Below, in pieces: positions 7,833-15,599 of a DNA stretch of 33,002 nucleotides. The stretch is from the NCBI GenBank assembly GCA_946188155.1, contig CAMHUC010000043.1, positions 1 to 33,002 of the forward strand. Direction: 5' to 3'. Source of the DNA: an uncultured bacterium (GTDB taxonomy: Bacteria > Bacteroidota > Bacteroidia > Bacteroidales > Bacteroidaceae). Numbering within the stretch: position 1 is the stretch's first letter; the number at the start of each line of letters is the position of its first letter. Under the pieces are notes generated by a model. That model saw only the letters and a program-made list of their open reading frames with translations, searched no databases and was not told where the DNA came from. The position numbers and the translations under genes were made by a program.

Positions 7833-8108
7833 AGTATAGCCAAGTAGCCGTAGACGGCACTTGCACTTCTTCACGAAGGCAAGGCTCCCTGGGCGCAGGG
7901 TGGCAGTACGACTTTTGAGGGTAAAATAATAGCGTTTGCTGTTTAATAGACATTCCAAAGCTTGGTCGCAGAAGGAATCAAAGACAACATGCAAGCGTTC
8001 ACGATAATCGTGGACGTTACTTGTTTTCTTTGAGGGTATGACCAAGCACCTGGAATGTGGATGAGTAACCGTCCACGTTTCGTTTGCTTGGTCAGCTTTT
8101 GTTTTTTT
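7833..8108 (+). promoter_or_regulatory. Structured 5' leader with mutually exclusive rod and terminator folds (leader 1)
   Basis: Small hairpins come first (AAGT..ACTT around GCC..GGC at 7842-7862; CCCTG-GGCG-CAGGG near 7890). A rod of about 107 bases follows at 7951-8057, with CATTCC at one end, GGAATG at the other, and an apex GTTCACG (7997-8003) / CGTGGAC (8009-8015). The arm GACCAAGC (8040-8047) is a perfect complement of GCTTGGTC at 7960-7967 inside the rod and equally of GCTTGGTC at 8086-8093, which is followed by a T-tract (8097-8108). CGTGGACG (8009-8016) can likewise pair with CGTCCACG (8070-8077). The two folds cannot coexist, as in an attenuator. The ATG of the helicase lies 30 bases after the T-tract. 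The ligand or trigger is unknown. Confidence 0.65.
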
Positions 8109-8138
8109 AGAGAGCAGCGCATAAAACGTCAAGTGTTT

Positions 8139-11100
8139 ATGCAAGCTACCAATAACGAGAATCCCGTACTGAACAATCCGTACGAGGAGCCGCAGTATTA
8201 CTACGATACCGATATGAACGGCAACATAGACTACGAGACCGTCATTACCGGGCGGCGTCCGTATGGCTACGACGTGAATATCGTGCCGAAGAAGCGAGGA
8301 GGACAGACCATCTTCTCGCAGGAGGACTTTGCGTCTGTTGACCCCAATGCTGAGTTCATCAACACCATCCGTAAGGAGGTGAAGGCGTGGCGCGAGGCTG
8401 GCTATCCGAAGGCTTCGCGCATCACCAAAGAGTTGCTCGACTTCTGGTTCTGCAATCAGGAGCGCAGGGCCAACCTGCGGCTGTTCTTCTGCCAGCGCGA
8501 GGCGGTGGAGACGGCTGTCTGGCTCAACGAGATAGCCGAGCGCGACCCCAATACGGGCAACTACATCCTGAACCTGCTGACGGAGCGCCGTCACAGCGTG
8601 TCTGCGGATGATGCCTTCGTGCTGCCCCGCACGGCCTTCAAGATGGCTACGGGCACGGGCAAGACGGTAGTGATGGCGATGTTGATACTCTACAACTACC
8701 TGAACAAACGGGCCAATCCGATGGACACCCACTATGCCGACCACTTCCTGCTCTGTGCGCCAGGCATCACCATCCGCGACCGCCTCGGCGTGCTCCAACT
8801 CGACTACAGTCAGCGCAGCAACAACTTCGAGCGTACGGACTATTACCATCAGCGCGGACTCATCCCCCCGCAGTTTGAGAAAGAACTGGGCGGACTGAAC
8901 GCCTCTATCACCATCGTCAACTATCAGCAGTTCCTGCCGCGTGTGTTTGCCGGCAAGCATGCCTCGCCGCTCGACGGCAAGCAGCGGTGGGTACACGGAG
9001 AATTGGTGACCCAGAAGGAGAAGGAAGACTACAGCGTGCTGCTGAGCCGCATCCTGGAGAAAGGTGTCAAGGGCAAGCGCATCGTGGTCATCAACGACGA
9101 GGCTCACCACTGCTACCTGCCCCGTCAGAACAAGGACAAGTCGCTGAGCGACGACGAGAAGAGCGAGCTGAAGCAGGAGAACGAGACGGCTATGGTGTGG
9201 TATGAGGGGCTGCGACAGATGAAGCTCTTAGGCTATAAACTCCAGCAGGTTTATGACCTATCGGCCACACCCTACTACCTGAAAGGCTCTGGCTATCCGG
9301 AGTATTCGCTGTTCCCCTGGGTGGTGAGCGACTTCGGACTGGTAGATGCCATCGAGAGCGGACTGGTGAAGATACCGTTCCTGCCAGCCTACGACAATGC
9401 CGAAGGACTGGACGAACCCAAGTTGCGCAACATCTACGACAGCATCAAGGACAAACTGCCCAAGCGGGGCATGCGGGCACAGAAGAAGAAGGATAAGGAA
9501 GAGAATGTGGACAAGATGACACTTGGCGTTCAGCCGCCCAAATTGCCCACCTTATTAAATATAGCCTTAGAGCAGTTCGTGAAGGACTACGAGGACTATG
9601 ACCGCGGACTGCGCCAGGCATACGAGGCGATGGGCACACTCTACACGGCACCGCCCGTGCTGATTGTCGTCTGCAACAACACCACCGTCTCGCATGAAGT
9701 CTATCGCGACATTGCAGGCTATCAGGACGGCGTGAACGAAGAGGGTGAACCCAAATACAGGAAAGGCCGCTTCGATGTGTTCTCCAACTACGACGCAATG
9801 GGACTGCCCAAGGACAAGTGCCCAACCCTGCTCATCGACTCTTCTGCCCTCGATGAAGCCTCAGCAACCATCGACGAGACCTTCAAGAAAGCGTATGCCA
9901 AGGAGATTGAGGAGTTCCGCCATGAGTATGCCAACCAGCACGGCGCAGGCTCTGCCGACAACCTGACGGATGCCGACATCCTGCGCGAGGTGGTGAACAC
10001 CGTAGGCAAGCCGGGCAAACTGGGTGGCGACATCAAGTGCGTGGTCAGCGTGTCGATGTTAACAGAGGGCTGGGATGCCAACACCGTGACCCACGTGTGC
10101 GGCATCCGTGCCTTCGGCTCTCAACTGCTATGCGAGCAGGTGGTGGGCCGCGCCTTGCGCCGTCAGAGCTATGACCTCGTGCCTTACGATAAGCTGGGTC
10201 GCGAAATCAACTGCAAAGACCTTCATCGGTATAAGCCAGAAAACATCATCTATAAATTCCCACCAGAATATGCCCGCATCATCGGCGTGCCATTCAATAC
10301 GTTCAAGGGTGGCCAGACGGTGGTGACCAAGCCTCAGAAGCCCAAGGCCATCCTGCGGGCATTGCCTGAGCGCCAGCAGCTGGAGATTCGTTTCCCTGTC
10401 ATCACGGGCTATCGCTCCGACAACGTGGAGGGCACGCTGACTGCTGACTTCACCGGCCTGCCCAAGTTCCGGCTCGACTTCAAGCAGATACCTACGGAAA
10501 CCGTTCTGCAGACCATCGTCAATGGCGACCAGAAGATGCTGAAGAGCGACTATCAGGAATTGCGCGACGCACAGGTCATCTACTATTTCGCACACCTCAT
10601 GATACGCGAGTTCTACACCAGCCGCGAGCATGGGCAGCAGTTCCAGAAGTTTCCTGACATCCGTAGGATTGTTGAGACGTGGTACAACGAGCAGTTGGAG
10701 ATAGTGGGTGGCGACGGCAGCCCAGAGCAGAAACGGCTCGTGATGCTGTGGAACTACAAGGCGGTGCTCGATAATATCAACGAGGGCATCCACAAGGCCA
10801 ACGCCGACCATGAGGAGATAACGGCTGTGCTCAACTATTATAACCCTGAGGGCAGCACACGCTACGTCTATCGCCCCACGAACAAGCCCGTCTATCCGAC
10901 GCAGAAGAGCCACGTGAACTACGTGATAGCTGAAGATAACTCATGGCAGCAGATAGCCGCCAAGACGCTCGACGCGATGGACTGTGTGGAGGCATGGGTG
11001 CGCAACCAGTATCTCGGCTTCCGCATCCCCTATACCGTAGGCGATGAGAACAGGGAGTATCAGCCTGCGTTCATCGTCAAGACAAAAGACGTGAATCTGA

Positions 11101-11291
11101 TTGTGGAGTGTCAGGATTTCGACGGCGACGGCTCTGGCAACCGCGAGGCCAAGCGCCACTATCTGAAAGACTATTGGATACCAGCAGCCAATAACCTGAA
11201 GACCTTCGGACGGTGGCAGCTGCTGGAGGTCAGGGACATTGACCAGTTGAAGGATGCCATCACTAACTACATATCGCCAGACCAGCCATGA
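8139..11291 (+). CDS. DEAD/DEAH helicase, type III restriction Res-like subunit
   Basis: The 1050-residue protein is the size of type III Res subunits. Walker A ATGTGKT is at 170-176, DEAH at 320-323, LSATPYYL near 374, and helicase C motifs GWDANTV and QVVGRALRR follow. The C-terminal part around residues 974-992, where Res proteins usually have PD...ExK nuclease residues, reads YQPAFIV then VECQ, so the expected D and K appear replaced. The ATG at 8139 is chosen because in-frame sequence upstream overlaps the terminator-like leader. The gene is followed by a convergent small gene (25-base overlap) and then by a methyltransferase. With the latter it would form a restriction-modification pair, although the usual order is mod before res. 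Could instead be a helicase of another phage-defence system. Confidence 0.85.
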   Translation: MQATNNENPVLNNPYEEPQYYYDTDMNGNIDYETVITGRRPYGYDVNIVPKKRGGQTIFSQEDFASVDPNAEFINTIRKEVKAWREAGYPKASRITKELLDFWFCNQERRANLRLFFCQREAVETAVWLNEIAERDPNTGNYILNLLTERRHSVSADDAFVLPRTAFKMATGTGKTVVMAMLILYNYLNKRANPMDTHYADHFLLCAPGITIRDRLGVLQLDYSQRSNNFERTDYYHQRGLIPPQFEKELGGLNASITIVNYQQFLPRVFAGKHASPLDGKQRWVHGELVTQKEKEDYSVLLSRILEKGVKGKRIVVINDEAHHCYLPRQNKDKSLSDDEKSELKQENETAMVWYEGLRQMKLLGYKLQQVYDLSATPYYLKGSGYPEYSLFPWVVSDFGLVDAIESGLVKIPFLPAYDNAEGLDEPKLRNIYDSIKDKLPKRGMRAQKKKDKEENVDKMTLGVQPPKLPTLLNIALEQFVKDYEDYDRGLRQAYEAMGTLYTAPPVLIVVCNNTTVSHEVYRDIAGYQDGVNEEGEPKYRKGRFDVFSNYDAMGLPKDKCPTLLIDSSALDEASATIDETFKKAYAKEIEEFRHEYANQHGAGSADNLTDADILREVVNTVGKPGKLGGDIKCVVSVSMLTEGWDANTVTHVCGIRAFGSQLLCEQVVGRALRRQSYDLVPYDKLGREINCKDLHRYKPENIIYKFPPEYARIIGVPFNTFKGGQTVVTKPQKPKAILRALPERQQLEIRFPVITGYRSDNVEGTLTADFTGLPKFRLDFKQIPTETVLQTIVNGDQKMLKSDYQELRDAQVIYYFAHLMIREFYTSREHGQQFQKFPDIRRIVETWYNEQLEIVGGDGSPEQKRLVMLWNYKAVLDNINEGIHKANADHEEITAVLNYYNPEGSTRYVYRPTNKPVYPTQKSHVNYVIAEDNSWQQIAAKTLDAMDCVEAWVRNQYLGFRIPYTVGDENREYQPAFIVKTKDVNLIVECQDFDGDGSGNREAKRHYLKDYWIPAANNLKTFGRWQLLEVRDIDQLKDAITNYISPDQP

Positions 11292-11728
11292 CCAAGATCC
11301 CAGTGCTCATCATAGACAAACTCAAAGTATGGAAGGGAGAACTCTTCCTCGATCAGGGTAGTGAGCGCATCGAGGATAGGCTCTGCCCAGTGGCCAACCA
11401 AGACAATGAACTTGTCGATGTTCCATGCCACACGACCGCGTGGAATCTGCGTGTAGTCGCCCTTGAACTTGGTATCCTCATGCTTGGCCTGCGCCTTGAA
11501 GTACTCCTTCGCCCATACCTGTCTGTGCAGATGGGGATAGTTGAGGAAAGGAAGCCCCTTATTAGCGGCATCTTCCACCATCTTAGGAGTCACCTCCTGC
11601 TTGCGAACGCCAAAGAGCGTGTTATCCGTAGGGTCATACCAGAAAATGCCTATGCAGGGCATCTGCTCGTCAAAAGCTTTCATATCAGCCATCTGCCGCT
11701 GGTGGTCTTCGTTGGTGAGTTGTGTCAT
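11267..11728 (-). CDS. Conserved protein of unknown function between res and mod, opposite strand
   Basis: The 153-residue protein starts MTQLTNEDHQ. No recognised domain; it has a dense set of aromatic and acidic residues (CIGIFWYDP, RGRVAWNIDKFIV, EFVYDEHWDLGHGWSG) and no signal peptide or membrane segment, so it is likely a cytoplasmic soluble protein. It has its own consensus promoter at 11747-11777 and its end overlaps the Res-like gene by 25 bases, tail to tail. It is divergent from mod, with 64 bases between the two starts. Codon use and GC resemble the flanks, so it is a settled gene and not noise. Possible roles are control of the restriction locus or an unrelated passenger. Confidence 0.82.
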   Translation of the reverse strand: MTQLTNEDHQRQMADMKAFDEQMPCIGIFWYDPTDNTLFGVRKQEVTPKMVEDAANKGLPFLNYPHLHRQVWAKEYFKAQAKHEDTKFKGDYTQIPRGRVAWNIDKFIVLVGHWAEPILDALTTLIEEEFSLPYFEFVYDEHWDLGHGWSGDM

Positions 11729-11738
11729 GACTATATCT

Positions 11739-11777
11739 TTTGCGTGCAAAGTTAAGCATATTTTCCGAATAAACAAA
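11739..11777 (-). promoter_or_regulatory. Promoter with palindromic operator in the divergent region
   Basis: On the minus strand TTTG (11777-11774) and TAACTTTG (11754-11747) are 19 bases apart. The -7 element partly overlaps the palindrome TTTGC-GT-GCAAA at 11739-11750. A protein bound there could control the small minus-strand gene and perhaps the divergent mod gene. Confidence 0.6.
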
Positions 11778-11792
11778 TAAAAACAAGATAAA

Positions 11793-14414
11793 ATGAACAA
11801 AGATAACCTAAGACCCGTTTCGAGCATCAGGCACGACGACAAGCGTGCTGCCATTCCCGACAGTGCCCATCAGGGCGAGGAGCAGATGGCCATCAGCGGA
11901 CAGCCGGAGTGGAGCCAGTATCAGGTGTTCCGCCACGAGTTCCAGCGTGGTCGCGACCCTGAGTTGTATTGGCTGGGCAAGTACAAGAACGACGATGAGG
12001 ACTCGCCCGACTATATGCCCCAACTGCGCACAGATATCCGCAGCCTCTATAAGCATGAGGACATCCGTCCGGAGGCCATTATCGACAACCTCTACGAACT
12101 GCATGAACACAAGAGCGAGAGTGCCAAGTTGCAGCTCGACCTCTTCGGCGACATAGCAGACAATGAGGAGGATGAACTGGAGCGATTGGCTGGCTACTAC
12201 AAGCACAGCGACAACTGGCAGAACCGCCTCATTCAGGGCGACAGCCTCTTGGTGATGAACTCCCTGCTGAACCGTGAGGGCATGAAGGGGCAGGTGCAGT
12301 GCATCTATTTTGATCCACCTTATGGGATTAAGTATGGTGGGAATTGGCAGATGAAGATAAACAGCCGCGAAGTCAAAGAGACTGACTCTAACGTGTCTGG
12401 TGAACCTGAAATGATTAAGGCATATCGTGATACTTGGGAGTTAGGTATACACAGTTATCTGTCGTATCTTCGCGACAGGCTTGTGATGGCGAGGGAACTA
12501 CTGACAGAAAGCGGTTCTGTATTTGTACAAATCTCAGATGAGAATGTTCATCTTATAAGGAATCTTATGGATGATGTTTTTGGTAGTGAAAACTTTATTA
12601 GCCAAATTGTATATACCAAGACAGGAGGTTTTGCTACCAATACTATCGGAAATGTAGCAGATTATATAGTATGGTATGCTAAAGATATAGAACTGGTAAA
12701 AATAAGGAAATTATATGTTGAGAAAGATTATTCTGTTGATGGCGAGTTGTATTCAAGAATAGAGTTACCTGATGGTACGAGAATGTCAATAGGCGAATGG
12801 GAAAGAAAGACACAAAACAAATTCGTTTATTCTGCATTACCCAAGGGACATCGTATATTTAGGTTGAGCAACTTAAGTTCACAAGGCTCAGCAAGTACTC
12901 CTCAACCATATGAATATGATGGGAAAACCTACTATCCTTCAAAAGGCAATCATTGGAAAGCAAATTATCCAGCCGGAATGGACAGATTAAAATCTTTAAA
13001 TAGGATATCTCCAACACCCAATAGTCTACAATACGTAAGGTATTATGATGATTTTCCATGTATTGCAATTTCAAATTTGTGGACTGATACAGGCACTGGT
13101 AGTTTCTTGGAAGATAAACTATATGTTGTTCAGTCAGGTATAAAAGCTATACAAAGATGTGTTTTAATGTCAACAGACCCTGGCGACCTTGTTCTCGACC
13201 CAACTTGCGGCAGCGGCACAACAGCCTACGTAGCCGAGCAATGGGGCCGCAGATGGATAACCATCGATACCAGCCGCATCGCCCTGAACATTGCGAAGAA
13301 GCGACTGACTACGGCCTTGTTCCCTTATTACAAGACCCACGACGACAGCGAGAATCCGAATATCCGCAGAGGCTTCGTCTATAAGAAGGTGCCGCACATC
13401 ACCTTGAAGGCCCTCGCCAACGATCTGCCCTTCGATGAAGAAACCCTCTACGACCAGCCAGAGGAGGACAAGAAGCGCATCCGCGTGAGTGGCCCCTTCA
13501 CCGTTGAGACGCTGCAGAGCCTCGATGTCAGTTCGCCGGAGAGTCTGAACGACAAGCAGAACGACTACGACGAGTATGCAGCCTTCACCGAGCGCATCTT
13601 CAACAACTTGAAGTCGAACGGAATCCGTAACGGTGACAAAACGCAGCAGGCCATTATGCACTCGATGGAACATTTAGACGAACCATACCTGAACGCAAAA
13701 GGCTATTACAAGAAAGATGACGGTACGGAGCACTGTGTCTACTTCATGATAGGCCCCAAGTTCGGCACCGTCAGCAAGTATGCCGTCAACGAAGCCATCC
13801 GTGCCTTCCGTCAGCATCTGAACGAATCGAACTGGCTGGTCATTCTCGGCTTCTCCTTTGAAGACACCATCGAGAGTGGAGAGGTGAAGGACTACAACTT
13901 TGGCAGTTTCCAAGTATGGAAGGCACGCATGAGCGACGACCTGCTGCAAGACGGTCTGCTGAAGAAGGACAAGAAGGCCGGCTCCTTTATTATTATAGGT
14001 GAGCCGGATGTGAGCCTCATCAATGACGGCAACGGCACTTGTCACGTAGAGATCAACGGCATGGACATGTACGACCCCATTCAGGACGAGGTGAAGGCCC
14101 GCAACGTCTGCGACATCGCCTATTGGGAGATGGACGACAACTACACGGGCGGCCTGTTCAAGGTGCGCAGCATCCACTTCTGCGGCGGCGATAAGAAGGA
14201 CTTCGCCGCCTGGCGCAAAGGTCTCGACACCGTAGCCCGCGACCTGGCCAAGAAGAAAGCCGAGCGCACCCTCCGCCTGGAGTTCAACGAAGACATCTGG
14301 GATACCCTCTACGGCTTCCGCAGCGAGCCCATCCCCTACGAGAAAGGCAAGCAGATTGCCGTCCGCGTGGTCTCCCAATTCGGCGAAGAATCCACCAAAG
14401 TGCTTGAGATGTGA
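11793..14414 (+). CDS. Beta-class DNA adenine/cytosine-N4 methyltransferase, type III Mod-like
   Basis: The 873-residue protein has the catalytic motif IV DPPY at about 174-177 and the S-adenosylmethionine-binding motif DPTCGSGTT at about 469-477, so motif IV precedes motif I, with the target-recognition domain between: the beta-class order typical of type III Mod. Long N- and C-terminal extensions flank the core. DNA from about 12310 to 13180, exactly between these motifs, is strikingly AT-rich (14 of 60 G+C in 12661-12720 versus 36 of 60 in 13441-13500), so the recognition domain was probably exchanged. The gene ends inside the start of the HNH gene (4-base overlap). Expected product is N6-methyladenine in a short asymmetric site, but the target cannot be read from sequence. 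Confidence 0.9.
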   Translation: MNKDNLRPVSSIRHDDKRAAIPDSAHQGEEQMAISGQPEWSQYQVFRHEFQRGRDPELYWLGKYKNDDEDSPDYMPQLRTDIRSLYKHEDIRPEAIIDNLYELHEHKSESAKLQLDLFGDIADNEEDELERLAGYYKHSDNWQNRLIQGDSLLVMNSLLNREGMKGQVQCIYFDPPYGIKYGGNWQMKINSREVKETDSNVSGEPEMIKAYRDTWELGIHSYLSYLRDRLVMARELLTESGSVFVQISDENVHLIRNLMDDVFGSENFISQIVYTKTGGFATNTIGNVADYIVWYAKDIELVKIRKLYVEKDYSVDGELYSRIELPDGTRMSIGEWERKTQNKFVYSALPKGHRIFRLSNLSSQGSASTPQPYEYDGKTYYPSKGNHWKANYPAGMDRLKSLNRISPTPNSLQYVRYYDDFPCIAISNLWTDTGTGSFLEDKLYVVQSGIKAIQRCVLMSTDPGDLVLDPTCGSGTTAYVAEQWGRRWITIDTSRIALNIAKKRLTTALFPYYKTHDDSENPNIRRGFVYKKVPHITLKALANDLPFDEETLYDQPEEDKKRIRVSGPFTVETLQSLDVSSPESLNDKQNDYDEYAAFTERIFNNLKSNGIRNGDKTQQAIMHSMEHLDEPYLNAKGYYKKDDGTEHCVYFMIGPKFGTVSKYAVNEAIRAFRQHLNESNWLVILGFSFEDTIESGEVKDYNFGSFQVWKARMSDDLLQDGLLKKDKKAGSFIIIGEPDVSLINDGNGTCHVEINGMDMYDPIQDEVKARNVCDIAYWEMDDNYTGGLFKVRSIHFCGGDKKDFAAWRKGLDTVARDLAKKKAERTLRLEFNEDIWDTLYGFRSEPIPYEKGKQIAVRVVSQFGEESTKVLEM

Positions 14415-15493
14415 AATACTGGATAGTGCCAAGCAACGACAGCACCTTCCGCATCGGCGATGCCATCAAGGCACAAGGCGGAATGGCCGACTGGAGAACG
14501 GATAGGTTCTCCGTCGGCGATACCGTGTTCATCTACAAGACGAAGCCAGAGCTGTGCGTCCGCTACAGGATGGAAGTCATCAAGACGAAAATCATCTTCG
14601 ACGAGGCTCTCGAGCAGGAACCCTTCTGGACAGATAAGGACACATACTATCAGGGCATCGTGAGCTATTACGCTCGACTGAAGCTGACGGAGGAATATAC
14701 GGATGACATCCTCTCGCTGCACCATCTGCATGAGCACGGCTATCAGGGCGACCCTCGGAGTGTGCGCGAAGTGAAGGACAAGGAACTGCTGGAGTTTCTG
14801 TTGCATCCGCATCAACTGGTGAATGAAGATGTGTATGATGTCGATTATCCTGAGGATGACGAGGCTCTCTACGAGGGGGCACTGATGACGGTGAAAGCCA
14901 ACCGATATGAGCGCAACCAAAGGGCTCGCCGTGAGTGCGTGGCTCTGAAAGGCTACAAGTGTCTGGTATGTGGCAAAGATTTCGAGGCCTCTTACGGAGA
15001 AATCGGCAAGGGATTCATCCATGTGCATCACCTCACTCCCATCGCAAGCATCGGCAAGGAGTATCAGCTGGATGTGGCGAACGACTTGGTGCCCGTATGT
15101 CCCAACTGTCACTATATGCTGCACAGGAAGAATCCACCATATACTATCGAGGAACTGAAAGCAATCATAGATCAGAAGAAATCTACGGATGGAGTGCCTG
15201 CTGGCAAGAGACAAAAGAAGCCGGCAAGGGAGTGGCGCTTCGTTCCGCCTTTAACCATGATTACCGACGTGAATGACGATGAGGAACTGCGCCGGTTGAT
15301 TCACAACCTGATGGAGATTGACGGGGGAACAATGATGCGAAACATCACTTCCGTCTGTATCAAGCAGTTCCAGGAGCGTTATGCAGGCATGCAGCCAAAT
15401 GACTGGCGACACCTGATTGATGACTATGTAAGAACGGTTACTGGCAATCCGGAATTACAGGAAGATGAAATATTCTATTGGAAAGCAGGTTAA
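14411..15493 (+). CDS. HNH endonuclease with N-terminal EVE/PUA-like domain
   Basis: The 360-residue protein starts at a GTG that overlaps the mod stop as GTGA; the conserved opening KYWIVPSND supports this start. Residues about 1-80 resemble an EVE/PUA-like fold (KYW at the start, then FSVGDTVFIY), a fold used by several nucleases to read modified bases. Residues about 173-240 form an HNH nuclease with two CxxC zinc knuckles (CLVCG, CPNC), HHLTPI and NDLVPVCPNCH. The last 90 residues are unassigned. Tight coupling with Mod places it within the restriction locus; a modification-dependent (type IV-like) nuclease is the most likely role, with sensing of modified bases inferred. Confidence 0.85.
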   Translation: MKYWIVPSNDSTFRIGDAIKAQGGMADWRTDRFSVGDTVFIYKTKPELCVRYRMEVIKTKIIFDEALEQEPFWTDKDTYYQGIVSYYARLKLTEEYTDDILSLHHLHEHGYQGDPRSVREVKDKELLEFLLHPHQLVNEDVYDVDYPEDDEALYEGALMTVKANRYERNQRARRECVALKGYKCLVCGKDFEASYGEIGKGFIHVHHLTPIASIGKEYQLDVANDLVPVCPNCHYMLHRKNPPYTIEELKAIIDQKKSTDGVPAGKRQKKPAREWRFVPPLTMITDVNDDEELRRLIHNLMEIDGGTMMRNITSVCIKQFQERYAGMQPNDWRHLIDDYVRTVTGNPELQEDEIFYWKAG

Positions 15494-15562
15494 CCGACAT
15501 GGCAATTTCATCGTAAAACACAAAAATCTATCGGAAAAAGACCACATTTCGCAATATTTCAC

Positions 15563-15570
15563 TAACTTTG
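15563..15570 (+). promoter_or_regulatory. -7 element of the phosphatase gene
   Basis: TAACTTTG fits TAnnTTTG and lies 29 bases before the ATG at 15600. No good TTTG is present about 20 bases upstream, so the upstream half is weak. Confidence 0.45.
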
Positions 15571-15599
15571 CAAGCAAAATATCCATAACTTATAAGGTA

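Noticed and set aside
7830..9110. Long minus-strand open frame opposite the start of the Res-like gene
   Set aside because: It is an antisense shadow of a gene with clear helicase motifs; GC-rich codon bias keeps the frame open.
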